Assembly: GCA_902462495.1 (NCBI GenBank)
Contig: CABQCC010000032.1
Location: 1-16,418 of the forward strand
Direction of reading: 5' to 3'
Origin: an uncultured Eubacterium sp.
GTDB taxonomy: Bacteria > Bacillota > Clostridia > Oscillospirales > Acutalibacteraceae
DNA length: 16,418 nucleotides
Of the stretch, positions 7,011 through 13,214 are shown piece by piece (the stretch's first letter is position 1; the number at the start of each line of letters is the position of its first letter). The notes beneath the pieces were generated by a model. That model had not been told where the DNA came from and searched no databases. It saw only the letters and a program-made list of their open reading frames with translations. Made by a program: the position numbers and the translations under genes.

Positions 7011-8027
7011 ATGTCAGTATTAGTAACAGGCGGACTCGGCTACATCGGTTCGCACACATGCGTTGAACTTATGAATGCGGGATTTGATGTTGTTGTTGTA
7101 GACAATCTTTACAACTGCAAAAAATCATCTTATGACAGAATCAAGGCTCTTGTCGGAAAGGATTTCCCTTTCTATCAGGTAGACATCAGAGATAAAGAAG
7201 GTATGCAAAAGGTTTTTGAAGCCGAAAACATCGACAGCGTTATCCACTTTGCCGGTCTTAAAGCTGTTGGCGAAAGCTGTGTAAAGCCTCTTGAATACTT
7301 CGACAACAACATCACAGGCACACTTGTTTTGCTTAATGTTATGAGAAACAACGGTTGCAAGAAGATTGTATTTTCATCATCGGCTACCGTTTACGGAATG
7401 AACAACATTTCTCCACTCACCGAGGATATGCAGGTTGGCGGTGTAACAAACCCATACGGCAGAACAAAGTACATCATTGAATGTATGCTCCAAGACCTTT
7501 ATGCAAGCGACAACGACTGGAGCATCTGCTTGCTTCGTTACTTCAACCCAATCGGCGCACACAAGAGCGGCACAATGGGCGAAGACCCTAACGGAATTCC
7601 AAACAACCTTATGCCGTACATCACTCAAGTTGCTATCGGCAAGAGAGAAGAACTCGGTGTATTCGGTGACGATTACGACACACCTGACGGCACAGGCGTA
7701 AGAGATTACATCCATGTTGTTGACCTTGCACTCGGTCACCTCAAGGCTGTTGAAAAGGTCAGAGCAGATAAGGGCTTGTTTATCTACAACCTCGGTACAG
7801 GTATCGGTTACAGCGTTCTTGATGTTGTTCACGCTTTTGAAAAGGCAAGCGGAGTAAAGATTCCTTACTCAATCAAGCCACGCAGAGCAGGCGACATTGC
7901 AACTTGCTACAGCGACCCGTCCAAGGCTCTCAAGGAGCTTGGCTGGAAAGCTGAAAGAGGCATTGAAGAAATGTGCGAAGACTCTTGGAGATGGCAGAGT
8001 CAAAACCCTAATGGCTACCCAGACTAA
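7011..8027 (+). CDS. galE: UDP-glucose 4-epimerase
   Basis: GalE interconverts UDP-glucose and UDP-galactose using bound NAD, in the Leloir pathway and for cell-surface sugars. At 338 residues it has the same length as the E. coli enzyme and aligns with matching numbering. The NAD loop is GGLGYIG (7-13), the catalytic Ser124 lies in FSSSATVYG, and the Tyr149-x3-Lys153 pair lies in YGRTK. The gatekeeper position 299, tyrosine in E. coli, is cysteine here, which suggests a wider pocket (see findings). The ribosome site AGGAGG lies seven bases before the ATG. No galT or galK is nearby, so a role in supplying UDP-galactose for glycan synthesis is as likely as galactose use. Confidence 0.95.
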   Translation: MSVLVTGGLGYIGSHTCVELMNAGFDVVVVDNLYNCKKSSYDRIKALVGKDFPFYQVDIRDKEGMQKVFEAENIDSVIHFAGLKAVGESCVKPLEYFDNNITGTLVLLNVMRNNGCKKIVFSSSATVYGMNNISPLTEDMQVGGVTNPYGRTKYIIECMLQDLYASDNDWSICLLRYFNPIGAHKSGTMGEDPNGIPNNLMPYITQVAIGKREELGVFGDDYDTPDGTGVRDYIHVVDLALGHLKAVEKVRADKGLFIYNLGTGIGYSVLDVVHAFEKASGVKIPYSIKPRRAGDIATCYSDPSKALKELGWKAERGIEEMCEDSWRWQSQNPNGYPD

Positions 8028-8082
8028 TAAGACTGCCCGATAAAATTCCTGAAACACGCCAAATATTATAAACCGAATTATG

Positions 8083-8136
8083 CCTCCTCTTATTTATAAG
8101 GGGAGGTGGCAACACGAAGTGTTGACGGTGGGGTTT
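8083..8136 (+). repeat. REP-like element with two hairpins
   Basis: CCTCCTCTTAT (8083-8093) and ATAAGGGGAGG (8096-8106) form an 11-bp stem with one wobble. A small hairpin AACAC-GAA-GTGTT (8111-8123) and a GACGGTGGGGTTTT tail follow. The two-hairpin layout ending in GGGGTTTT looks like a short interspersed palindromic repeat. I see only one copy in this window, so repetition is not shown here. Confidence 0.45.
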
Positions 8137-8137
8137 T

Positions 8138-8172
8138 AAAAAAGCTGTAAGTTTGATACTTACAGCTTTTTT
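8138..8172. terminator. Bidirectional intrinsic terminator between galE and the hydrolase gene
   Basis: AAAAAAGCTGTAAGT (8138-8152) and ACTTACAGCTTTTTT (8158-8172) form a perfect 15-bp stem with loop TTGAT. A-runs and T-runs at the two sides make it a terminator in both directions, as expected between convergent genes. Confidence 0.9.
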
Positions 8173-8193
8173 GGCGTGCTTCGGGAGTTTTTA

Positions 8194-9165
8194 TCAGTTT
8201 TGAAAGAAGAAATCTTCTTCATCAATTAAGGCATATGCAAACAGCTTGTCGCTGTCGAGGTCAACACGGTGCATATCAACCGCATTGATTTTGTGGCAAT
8301 TATAGGTTGTGTAATAATAAATTCCCTTGTCGGCATTGCAACAAGATGTATAAATCGTGATTTCATACTTGCCGTCGGCAACCTCGCAACAGCCTCGTTG
8401 CTGGTCTACAGAACCGAGAATGTGGAAAAACTGACCGACGCTTGATTTTTCGTCATCGGCTGACTTGGAATTGAGTTTTGTGAACGCAACCTTTGCGAAT
8501 CGTGACGGTGACGACAAATCACCCGGCAAGCCGAGTGCGCCCATTCCCCTGCTGAAATACTGCAAATCCAAATCATAATTATTGTTCGGTTGCTGTGGAG
8601 AAAGCGACATATATTTGCTGAACTCATACATCTGCACATCAAACGGTGGATTGTTTGTGAGCACGCCGATTGGATTGTCGTGAATTTTCATTCCGTCCGC
8701 CATACATTCAAGAGTTATGCACTCGTTTTTGTCGCAGATAATATAATGAAGCTGTGCGGAAGTGAATTGTTCATTGTACGGAGTGTTTGTGATGTTTATA
8801 TTACCGAGAAGTGCACGCACCTCCGACATATCCTTGCATTGGCACAAAATCCACGGGATAAGTTCAAACTGCGCAACATTTTGCTTGCCCTCGCAAGGCT
8901 CGGTTGCATAAACAGCATTGCCCACAAAATTAAGCCCCGCAATGCAAACGCCCTTTTCGTTTACGGCATCATAGTAAAGCGGGTAGCCATTTGCAATATG
9001 AGCCATACCGATAATGGCATAGTGATTGTCATTTTTGCCCTCAAAGCGAAAATCAAACGGATAGTTACGAGGTGTAACCGTGATGCTGTCGCCGTAAGAA
9101 AATTCATAATCGAGCGTTCTGCCAAAATAAAAATCCTTTGTTTTATAAGTTGCGGCTGTGCACAT
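8194..9165 (-). CDS. bsh: Choloylglycine hydrolase family enzyme, probably bile salt hydrolase
   Basis: This is a cysteine N-terminal nucleophile hydrolase that cleaves linear amides, most likely glycine/taurine-conjugated bile acids. The 323-residue protein starts Met-Cys. After methionine removal Cys2 becomes the nucleophile. Other family residues are in place: Arg16 and Asp19 (GRTLD), Asn79 (IAGLNF), Asn172 (LTNNP) and Arg222 (SSPSRF), matching Cys2, Arg18, Asp21, Asn82, Asn175 and Arg228 of the clostridial enzyme. The start is fixed by the Met-Cys requirement and an AAGGAG site; an upstream extension would run through a tRNA. No signal peptide is seen, so it should be cytoplasmic. Penicillin V acylase or another acylase activity is the main alternative, since the LHY segment (139-141) differs from the LHW I recall as common in bile salt hydrolases. 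Confidence 0.85.
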   Translation of the reverse strand: MCTAATYKTKDFYFGRTLDYEFSYGDSITVTPRNYPFDFRFEGKNDNHYAIIGMAHIANGYPLYYDAVNEKGVCIAGLNFVGNAVYATEPCEGKQNVAQFELIPWILCQCKDMSEVRALLGNINITNTPYNEQFTSAQLHYIICDKNECITLECMADGMKIHDNPIGVLTNNPPFDVQMYEFSKYMSLSPQQPNNNYDLDLQYFSRGMGALGLPGDLSSPSRFAKVAFTKLNSKSADDEKSSVGQFFHILGSVDQQRGCCEVADGKYEITIYTSCCNADKGIYYYTTYNCHKINAVDMHRVDLDSDKLFAYALIDEEDFFFQN

Positions 9166-9174
9166 AAAATCATA

Positions 9175-9192
9175 CTCCTTTACATTATTATA
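9175..9192 (-). promoter_or_regulatory. Ribosome site and possible -10 box of the hydrolase gene
   Basis: AAGGAG (9180-9175) lies nine bases before the ATG at 9165 and confirms the Met-Cys start. Just upstream TATAAT (9192-9187) could be a -10 box, but the sequence 17 bases further up (TTTTTA) is a poor -35 and overlaps the tRNA terminator T-run. Confidence 0.5.
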
Positions 9193-9210
9193 TACCGAAT
9201 TTTTTATATT

Positions 9211-9241
9211 AAAAAAACGACAAGGTAAAAACCTCGTCGTT
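9211..9241 (-). terminator. Terminator of the tRNA-Leu gene
   Basis: On the minus strand AACGACGAGG and CCTTGTCGTT form a 10-bp stem with one G-U pair and a six-base loop, followed by seven T. Its first base is the last base of the tRNA's CCA end. Confidence 0.85.
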
Positions 9242-9327
9242 GGTGCCGGCGGTGGGACTTGAACCCACACACCCAAACGGATAACAGATTTTGAGTCTGT
9301 CTCGTCTGCCAATTCCGACACGCCGGC
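9241..9327 (-). tRNA. tRNA-Leu, anticodon CAA
   Basis: The acceptor arms GCCGGCG (9327-9321) and CGCCGGC pair, followed by discriminator A and an encoded CCA (9243-9241). The anticodon arm ACAGA-CTCAAAA-TCTGT places CAA at 9293-9291, reading UUG codons. The T arm is GTGGG-TTCAAGT-CCCAC (9268-9252). The D arm has the GGAATTGGCAGACG pattern of leucine tRNAs, and a long variable arm fits a class II tRNA. A good promoter and terminator flank it. Confidence 0.96.
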
Positions 9328-9341
9328 AAATCAGTATTTAT

Positions 9342-9370
9342 ATTATATATAAAAACCTATATAAAGTCAA
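9342..9370 (-). promoter_or_regulatory. Promoter of tRNA-Leu
   Basis: TTGACT (9370-9365) and TATAAT (9347-9342) are separated by 17 bases. This predicts a start near 9335, about eight bases before the mature tRNA end. Confidence 0.85.
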
Positions 9371-9379
9371 CAGTTTTTT

Positions 9380-9415
9380 AAAAAAACAAAAGCCGAAGTT
9401 TTCGCCTCGGCTTTT
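9380..9415 (-). terminator. Terminator of the aminotransferase-aldolase operon
   Basis: On the minus strand AAAAGCCGAG and TTCGGCTTTT form a 10-bp stem with one wobble, loop GCGAAAAC, followed by G and seven T. It lies about 55 bases after the aldolase stop codon and just upstream of the tRNA-Leu promoter. Confidence 0.88.
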
Positions 9416-9470
9416 ACAATTATTATTTTTGCGTTTCGGCGTGATTCAGAAACTTTATCACAGCCTATAG

Positions 9471-10688
9471 TTACTTCTTGTCGATTTGCTTGCTGTACTT
9501 TGCAAGATAAACAGTTCTCATAAGGAAGCATTCTGCCTTTGGAACATAGTGTGAACGATTGAAAATATTGCAATCAATCTGAGCGGCAGCTCCCTTGTCC
9601 ATAATAATATCAAGAGCCTGAAGGTCACCGTCATTGTTGCCTGTAATCATTGCACCCATTCCCTGAATGAGAACAGCGTTTCTGTCCTTGATTGACTTTG
9701 CAATTTCCTTTGCGCAATCGTCTGTGTCACCGTTAATCCACGGAACGCATTTTACATCAAGACCAACGATTTGAGCAAAATCATCAATCATTGGGTCCAT
9801 AGTTTCATCAAGGCAAGACACAGCAACAACATCAGGAGTTGCAAGGTGCTTAATCATAGAAACATTTTCCGAATTATAAATTGCTCTGTGGATTTTTTCA
9901 ACCTTTGGAGCAATGCCGTTGATTCCAAGACCTGTTGCTAGGTCAACATCAACTGTCTTTCCGCCAAATGTAAGAGTGAAGCGGTTTCCGCTTCTGACAG
10001 ATGAACCGAGGTCGCAAATTTCAGACGGCATTTCGTCTGCACCGTTCTTCTTGAGGAAGTATGCTCTTCTTGCATCATCGGAATAAGTCTTATCCCAAGA
10101 ATGACGAAGATAGTTATCCTTGATTACCTTTTCACAGCACTTTTCAAGATTTTCCGCAAGAGCAAATGCGTGGTCGTAATCATCGCCCATAACAAGAGCA
10201 CCGTGGTGCATAAGCATAATTGCACGGGCACTCGGAGTCATTTCAATACATCTCTCAACCTTTCTGCGGAGAGAATCGGTTGTGGACATAGCATAATCGG
10301 CGCAAGGAACTTTGTTGCCCAAAACGCCCTTGAACTCATCATAAACATTTACAATATCCATACCTGTGATGGAAACGATTGTAGCCGCTCTTTGGTGAGT
10401 GTGAATAACAAAATCAACAGTCGGATGATGACGATACGCAGCTGCGTGAACGCCCTTTTCCGATGATGGCTTGATGTCGCCCTCGTGCGAGCAGTCAGCA
10501 ATGTTAACAACTACAACTTCTTCAGGTGTAAGATCCTCATAGGCTCTGCCTGACGGAGTGATAACAAACTGTGTGTCGCTGATACGAGCAGAAACATTGC
10601 CCCATGTGCGGGCAATAAGACCGGATTCAACAAGCCTTTTGCCTGCTTCAACAACTAATCTTTTAGCTTCTTCAATTTGGTAAGCCAT
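9471..10688 (-). CDS. Class II aldolase with a second, degenerate aldolase-like half
   Basis: The protein belongs to the class II aldolase/adducin family, which cleaves (or decarboxylates) sugar phosphates or sugar acids with a bound metal. Of its 405 residues, the first half (about 1-215) has the full set of family residues: Glu77 in SSEKGVH, metal ligands His96 and His98 in HTH, and His162 in MHHGALVMG. The second half (about 230-400) resembles the first: NAVLIQGMGAMITG (337-350) mirrors RAIMLMHHGALVMG (155-168). There the histidines are gone and HTH is replaced by KHLATPD. Family members of one domain are about 200-250 residues. It follows the aminotransferase gene by 86 bases on the same strand and should share its promoter. 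The substrate is not recognisable. The start has an AAGGGG site. Confidence 0.85.
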   Translation of the reverse strand: MAYQIEEAKRLVVEAGKRLVESGLIARTWGNVSARISDTQFVITPSGRAYEDLTPEEVVVVNIADCSHEGDIKPSSEKGVHAAAYRHHPTVDFVIHTHQRAATIVSITGMDIVNVYDEFKGVLGNKVPCADYAMSTTDSLRRKVERCIEMTPSARAIMLMHHGALVMGDDYDHAFALAENLEKCCEKVIKDNYLRHSWDKTYSDDARRAYFLKKNGADEMPSEICDLGSSVRSGNRFTLTFGGKTVDVDLATGLGINGIAPKVEKIHRAIYNSENVSMIKHLATPDVVAVSCLDETMDPMIDDFAQIVGLDVKCVPWINGDTDDCAKEIAKSIKDRNAVLIQGMGAMITGNNDGDLQALDIIMDKGAAAQIDCNIFNRSHYVPKAECFLMRTVYLAKYSKQIDKK

Positions 10689-10739
10689 ATTTTTCCCCTT
10701 ATTAATACCTAAATAATATCTTTTTTATAAGCGACAAAC

Positions 10740-10759
10740 GGGTGGTCGCAAAACCACCC
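10740..10759 (-). other. Intercistronic hairpin between aminotransferase and aldolase genes
   Basis: GGGTGGT (10740-10746) and ACCACCC (10753-10759) form a perfect 7-bp stem with a six-base loop. No T-run follows directly on the minus strand, so it is more likely to set mRNA stability or relative expression than to terminate. Confidence 0.45.
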
Positions 10760-10774
10760 TAATTATGCCGTTAA

Positions 10775-12259
10775 TTAATAATCAATCTTTTCGCACTTTG
10801 AAAGAACCTTGTCGAATCTCTTGATACATTCGTCAATGTCTTCCTCAGTGTATGCACTTGATGTGTAAAGACGAGAACCTGCAAGTGTTACAAGACCCTC
10901 TGCCATATAAGCAGCGCCCATATATTGCATTTCTGTCTGGCGGATGCCTGTTTCTTTAAGTACACTTGGAATTGTCCAAGGCTTCTTCCAGTTAATTCTG
11001 AAGTGCATTGTTGCAACAGTGTGAAGCTGGCAAATTGAACCGACATTGTAGCATACGAACGGAAGGTCATACTTCTTGATTGATTCGTTAAGACCCTTAA
11101 CAAGTCTGTCTGCCATTTGACCTGCAACCTGACAAGCATTTCTCTTTTCGATTTCGCAAATTACAGTATAACCTGCACAGCAAGAAATCGGTGTTGCAGC
11201 CATTGTACCGCCGCACATTGCCTTGTGAATCTTCTTGCCCTCAGCCTTATCAAGACCTGCGCCAAGATATTTCATAACTTCTCTGTGACCGCCGATACCG
11301 CCTGCACCCGGATAGCCACCTGCGATAATCTTACCGAAGATTGTGATATCAGGGTCGATACCGTAATAGCCCTGTGCACCTGACAAACCGATACGGAAGC
11401 CTGTTACAACCTCGTCACAAACAAGGAGAGCGCCGTACTTGCGGCAAAGTGCCTGTACGCCCTTAGGGAAGTCCTTATCAACAGGACGGGTAGCTGATTC
11501 AGGTCCGCATGGCTCGATGAATACAGCAGCTGTACCGCCACGGAACTTGTTGATGATGAGCTTCTTCTCAAGGTCCTTGAGGTCGTTAGGGAAGAATTCC
11601 TGTGTGTGCTTGAATACAAACAATGGAACGCCGTGTGATTGAAGGTTAAGTGTACCCGGAACACGCATACCCCAAGCAAGCTGATCTGACCAGCCGTGGT
11701 AAGCACCGCCCATTTTGATAACATTCTTGTGGCCTGTTGCAAGACGAGCAACACGAACAGCACACATACATGCCTCAGTACCTGAACCGAGCATACGGAA
11801 CATTTCTACTGATGGTACACACTCGCTGATTTTCTTTGCGAGTTTATATTCATAAGGGTGGAACAAACCTGTTGACGGACCGCAGTCATCAAGGAGTTCC
11901 TTAACCTTTTCTTTAACAACATCGTCGTTTGAACCGATAATTGTAGGGCCGCCTGCCTGAAGGAAGTCGAAATATTCGTTGCCGTCAATATCCCAAAGCT
12001 TGTTGCCCTTAGCCTTTGTCATAACGATTGGGAACGGATAGTTGAACGCAAGGTTGTGCTGAACGCCGCCCGGAATTACTTGCTTAGCTTCTGTAATCAT
12101 TTCCTTTGACTTTGCGCACTTCTTTGCGAAGTATTCATCTTCATACTCTTTGAGAGCAGCTCTGCTGATAGAGTAGATTGGTTTTTTAATTAACGCATCA
12201 AGCTGTGCTGTGAGTGCAGCAGCGTTAGGATACTCTGTAATAGCGAATCTTGTATCCAT
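10775..12259 (-). CDS. Class III aminotransferase, glutamate-1-semialdehyde aminomutase-like
   Basis: This is a pyridoxal-phosphate enzyme of aminotransferase class III (aspartate aminotransferase superfamily fold). Its 494 residues include the cofactor phosphate motif GSGTEA (158-163), YHGW (187-190), Asp282 in LLVCDEVVTGFR that holds the pyridine nitrogen, and the Schiff-base Lys310 in TIFGKIIAGGYPGAG. The core resembles glutamate-1-semialdehyde aminomutase, starting with EAKQVIPGGVQ (57-67). It carries an N-terminal extension of about 50 residues and is longer than the usual 430. No other haem-synthesis gene is near, and the gene is paired with an aldolase, so a role in haem synthesis is unlikely. 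It probably moves an amino group on a sugar-derived or aldehyde substrate (inference). A strong AAGGAGG site lies eight bases before the ATG. Two operator palindromes lie in the leader. Confidence 0.85.
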   Translation of the reverse strand: MDTRFAITEYPNAAALTAQLDALIKKPIYSISRAALKEYEDEYFAKKCAKSKEMITEAKQVIPGGVQHNLAFNYPFPIVMTKAKGNKLWDIDGNEYFDFLQAGGPTIIGSNDDVVKEKVKELLDDCGPSTGLFHPYEYKLAKKISECVPSVEMFRMLGSGTEACMCAVRVARLATGHKNVIKMGGAYHGWSDQLAWGMRVPGTLNLQSHGVPLFVFKHTQEFFPNDLKDLEKKLIINKFRGGTAAVFIEPCGPESATRPVDKDFPKGVQALCRKYGALLVCDEVVTGFRIGLSGAQGYYGIDPDITIFGKIIAGGYPGAGGIGGHREVMKYLGAGLDKAEGKKIHKAMCGGTMAATPISCCAGYTVICEIEKRNACQVAGQMADRLVKGLNESIKKYDLPFVCYNVGSICQLHTVATMHFRINWKKPWTIPSVLKETGIRQTEMQYMGAAYMAEGLVTLAGSRLYTSSAYTEEDIDECIKRFDKVLSKCEKIDY

Positions 12260-12284
12260 AAAATAATCCTCCTTAGATTTTATA

Positions 12285-12300
12285 GTGAGCAGTTACTCAC
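12285..12300. promoter_or_regulatory. Predicted TetR operator O1
   Basis: GTGAGCAGTTACTCAC is a palindrome with arms GTGAG/CTCAC. It lies between the predicted start of transcription and the aminotransferase ATG, 26 bases (centre to centre) from O2. Confidence 0.75.
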
Positions 12301-12310
12301 TATTTGATTG

Positions 12311-12326
12311 GTGAGCCGGTACTCAC
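12311..12326. promoter_or_regulatory. Predicted TetR operator O2
   Basis: GTGAGCCGGTACTCAC has the same arms and length as O1. It begins about ten bases after the predicted aminotransferase transcription start, a position suited to blocking RNA polymerase. Confidence 0.75.
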
Positions 12327-12341
12327 GGTTTTTACAAATTA

Positions 12342-12369
12342 AGTATATCACATTTCACCGATTTGTCAA
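12342..12369 (-). promoter_or_regulatory. Promoter of the aminotransferase-aldolase operon
   Basis: A perfect TTGACA (12369-12364) and TATACT (12347-12342) are separated by 16 bases. Transcription would start near 12335, upstream of O2 and O1, leaving a leader of about 75 bases. Confidence 0.82.
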
Positions 12370-12399
12370 CTTTAAACCTTGATTTTTTTGTTATTTTTG

Positions 12400-12428
12400 T
12401 TGCAATACATAATAAAAAATGGTAATAT
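12400..12428 (+). promoter_or_regulatory. Predicted promoter of the tetR-kinase-methyltransferase operon
   Basis: TTGCAA (12400-12405) and TAATAT (12423-12428) are separated by 17 bases. The start would fall near 12435, exactly where operator O3 begins. The -10 box is imperfect. Confidence 0.6.
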
Positions 12429-12435
12429 ACCTTTA

Positions 12436-12451
12436 GTGAATTAATGCTCAC
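12436..12451. promoter_or_regulatory. Predicted TetR operator O3 (autoregulatory)
   Basis: GTGAATTAATGCTCAC is also 16 bases with GTGA/TCAC ends; its complement reads GTGAGCATTAATTCAC, closer to O1 and O2. It covers the predicted start of the regulator's own transcript. Confidence 0.65.
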
Positions 12452-12496
12452 CAAAGGAGATTTGGAGCATTTGCACAAACAGGAGCAAATTGTTTT

Positions 12497-13183
12497 GTGC
12501 AAGGCTACAAAATCAAAATTTTTATGTTTGAGAAGAGATACAAAGAAGCGTTTGAGAGGGCTACCGATGAGAGAAAGGAAAAAATCCTTGAAGTCGGTAT
12601 CAAAGAATTTGCTTCCAAAGGCTACGAAAAAGCCAATATAAATATAATTGCAAAAAAAGCCGGAATAAGCATTGGACTGATGTACAAATATTTCAGCACC
12701 AAGGAGGACTTGTTCATCACCTGCATTCAGCGAGGAATGTCAATTCTTGACGATGCGGTAGACGAAATTCTGCAAAGCGATGACAAGCTGATTGTCAAGG
12801 CGGAAAAACTTATCCGCACAACCTGTCAGCTCAGCCAGCGTGATGCAAACTATGTCAAGCTGTACAACGAGATAACCTCCGAGCGAGACAGCGAAAAGGC
12901 TATGGAGTTTGCCAGAGCTATCGAGAGCAAAACAAGCAAAAAATATGTAAAATGTATCACCGATGCACTTGCAAAGGGCGATGTAAGACAGGATATGGAT
13001 CCTCGTCTTTTTGCATTTTTCCTTGATAATTTGCTGACTTCCCTGCAATTTTCATTCACATGCGACTACTATCGCAACAGGCTTGAGATTTATACGGGCG
13101 TAAACGTGGCAGAGCTTTCGGAAGACCAAATAGTAAGGCAGTTGCTCAAGTTCATTGAGTCTGCGTTTACATTCGAAAAATAA
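12497..13183 (+). CDS. TetR family transcriptional regulator
   Basis: This is a small-molecule-responsive repressor of the TetR type. The 228-residue product has the N-terminal DNA-binding domain at about 20-66 (RKEKILEVGIKEFASKGYEK, then IAKKAGISIGLMYKYFSTKEDLF), followed by a helical ligand domain without a recognisable subfamily. The start is uncertain. GTG at 12497 has an AGGAG site 11 bases upstream; ATG at 12524 gives 219 residues but has no ribosome site. A stop at 12437 excludes anything further upstream than that. It is divergent from the aminotransferase operon and 31 bases upstream of the kinase gene. The three GTGA-N8-TCAC palindromes in the spacer are its likely binding sites, and loss of binding on meeting a ligand would open both operons. 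Confidence 0.9.
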   Translation: MQGYKIKIFMFEKRYKEAFERATDERKEKILEVGIKEFASKGYEKANINIIAKKAGISIGLMYKYFSTKEDLFITCIQRGMSILDDAVDEILQSDDKLIVKAEKLIRTTCQLSQRDANYVKLYNEITSERDSEKAMEFARAIESKTSKKYVKCITDALAKGDVRQDMDPRLFAFFLDNLLTSLQFSFTCDYYRNRLEIYTGVNVAELSEDQIVRQLLKFIESAFTFEK

Positions 13184-13214
13184 TTAACAAACTAATTTGT
13201 ATACGGAGGACAGT

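Larger units (their letters stand above)
8037..8197. repeat. Imperfect inverted repeat enclosing the galE-hydrolase spacer
   Basis: CCTGAAACACGCCAAA (8048-8063) pairs with TTTGGCGTGCTTCGGG (8170-8185). It matches at 14 of 16 positions, and the two differences are G-T wobbles. With a small gap the match continues outward through GATAAAA (8039-8045) and TTTTATC (8189-8195), the latter touching the hydrolase stop codon. Inside are a REP-like double hairpin and the terminator. Whether this is a mobile element remnant or an extended terminator is unclear. Confidence 0.5.

Noticed and set aside
8083..8172. CRISPR array or direct-repeat array in the galE-hydrolase spacer
   Set aside because: Only inverted repeats are present; there are no regularly spaced direct repeats.
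8590..9228. A 212-codon open frame on the plus strand opposite the hydrolase
   Set aside because: It runs antisense over the hydrolase and into the tRNA terminator, and shows no family resemblance.
9166..9321. A 52-residue N-terminal extension of the hydrolase beginning MSELADETDSKSVIRLG
   Set aside because: It is a translation of the tRNA-Leu and its terminator. The family needs Cys at position 2, which the Met-Cys start at 9165 provides with a good ribosome site.
10775..12259. Calling the aminotransferase hemL
   Set aside because: It is longer than HemL, has no haem-synthesis neighbours and is paired with an aldolase under a TetR-type switch.
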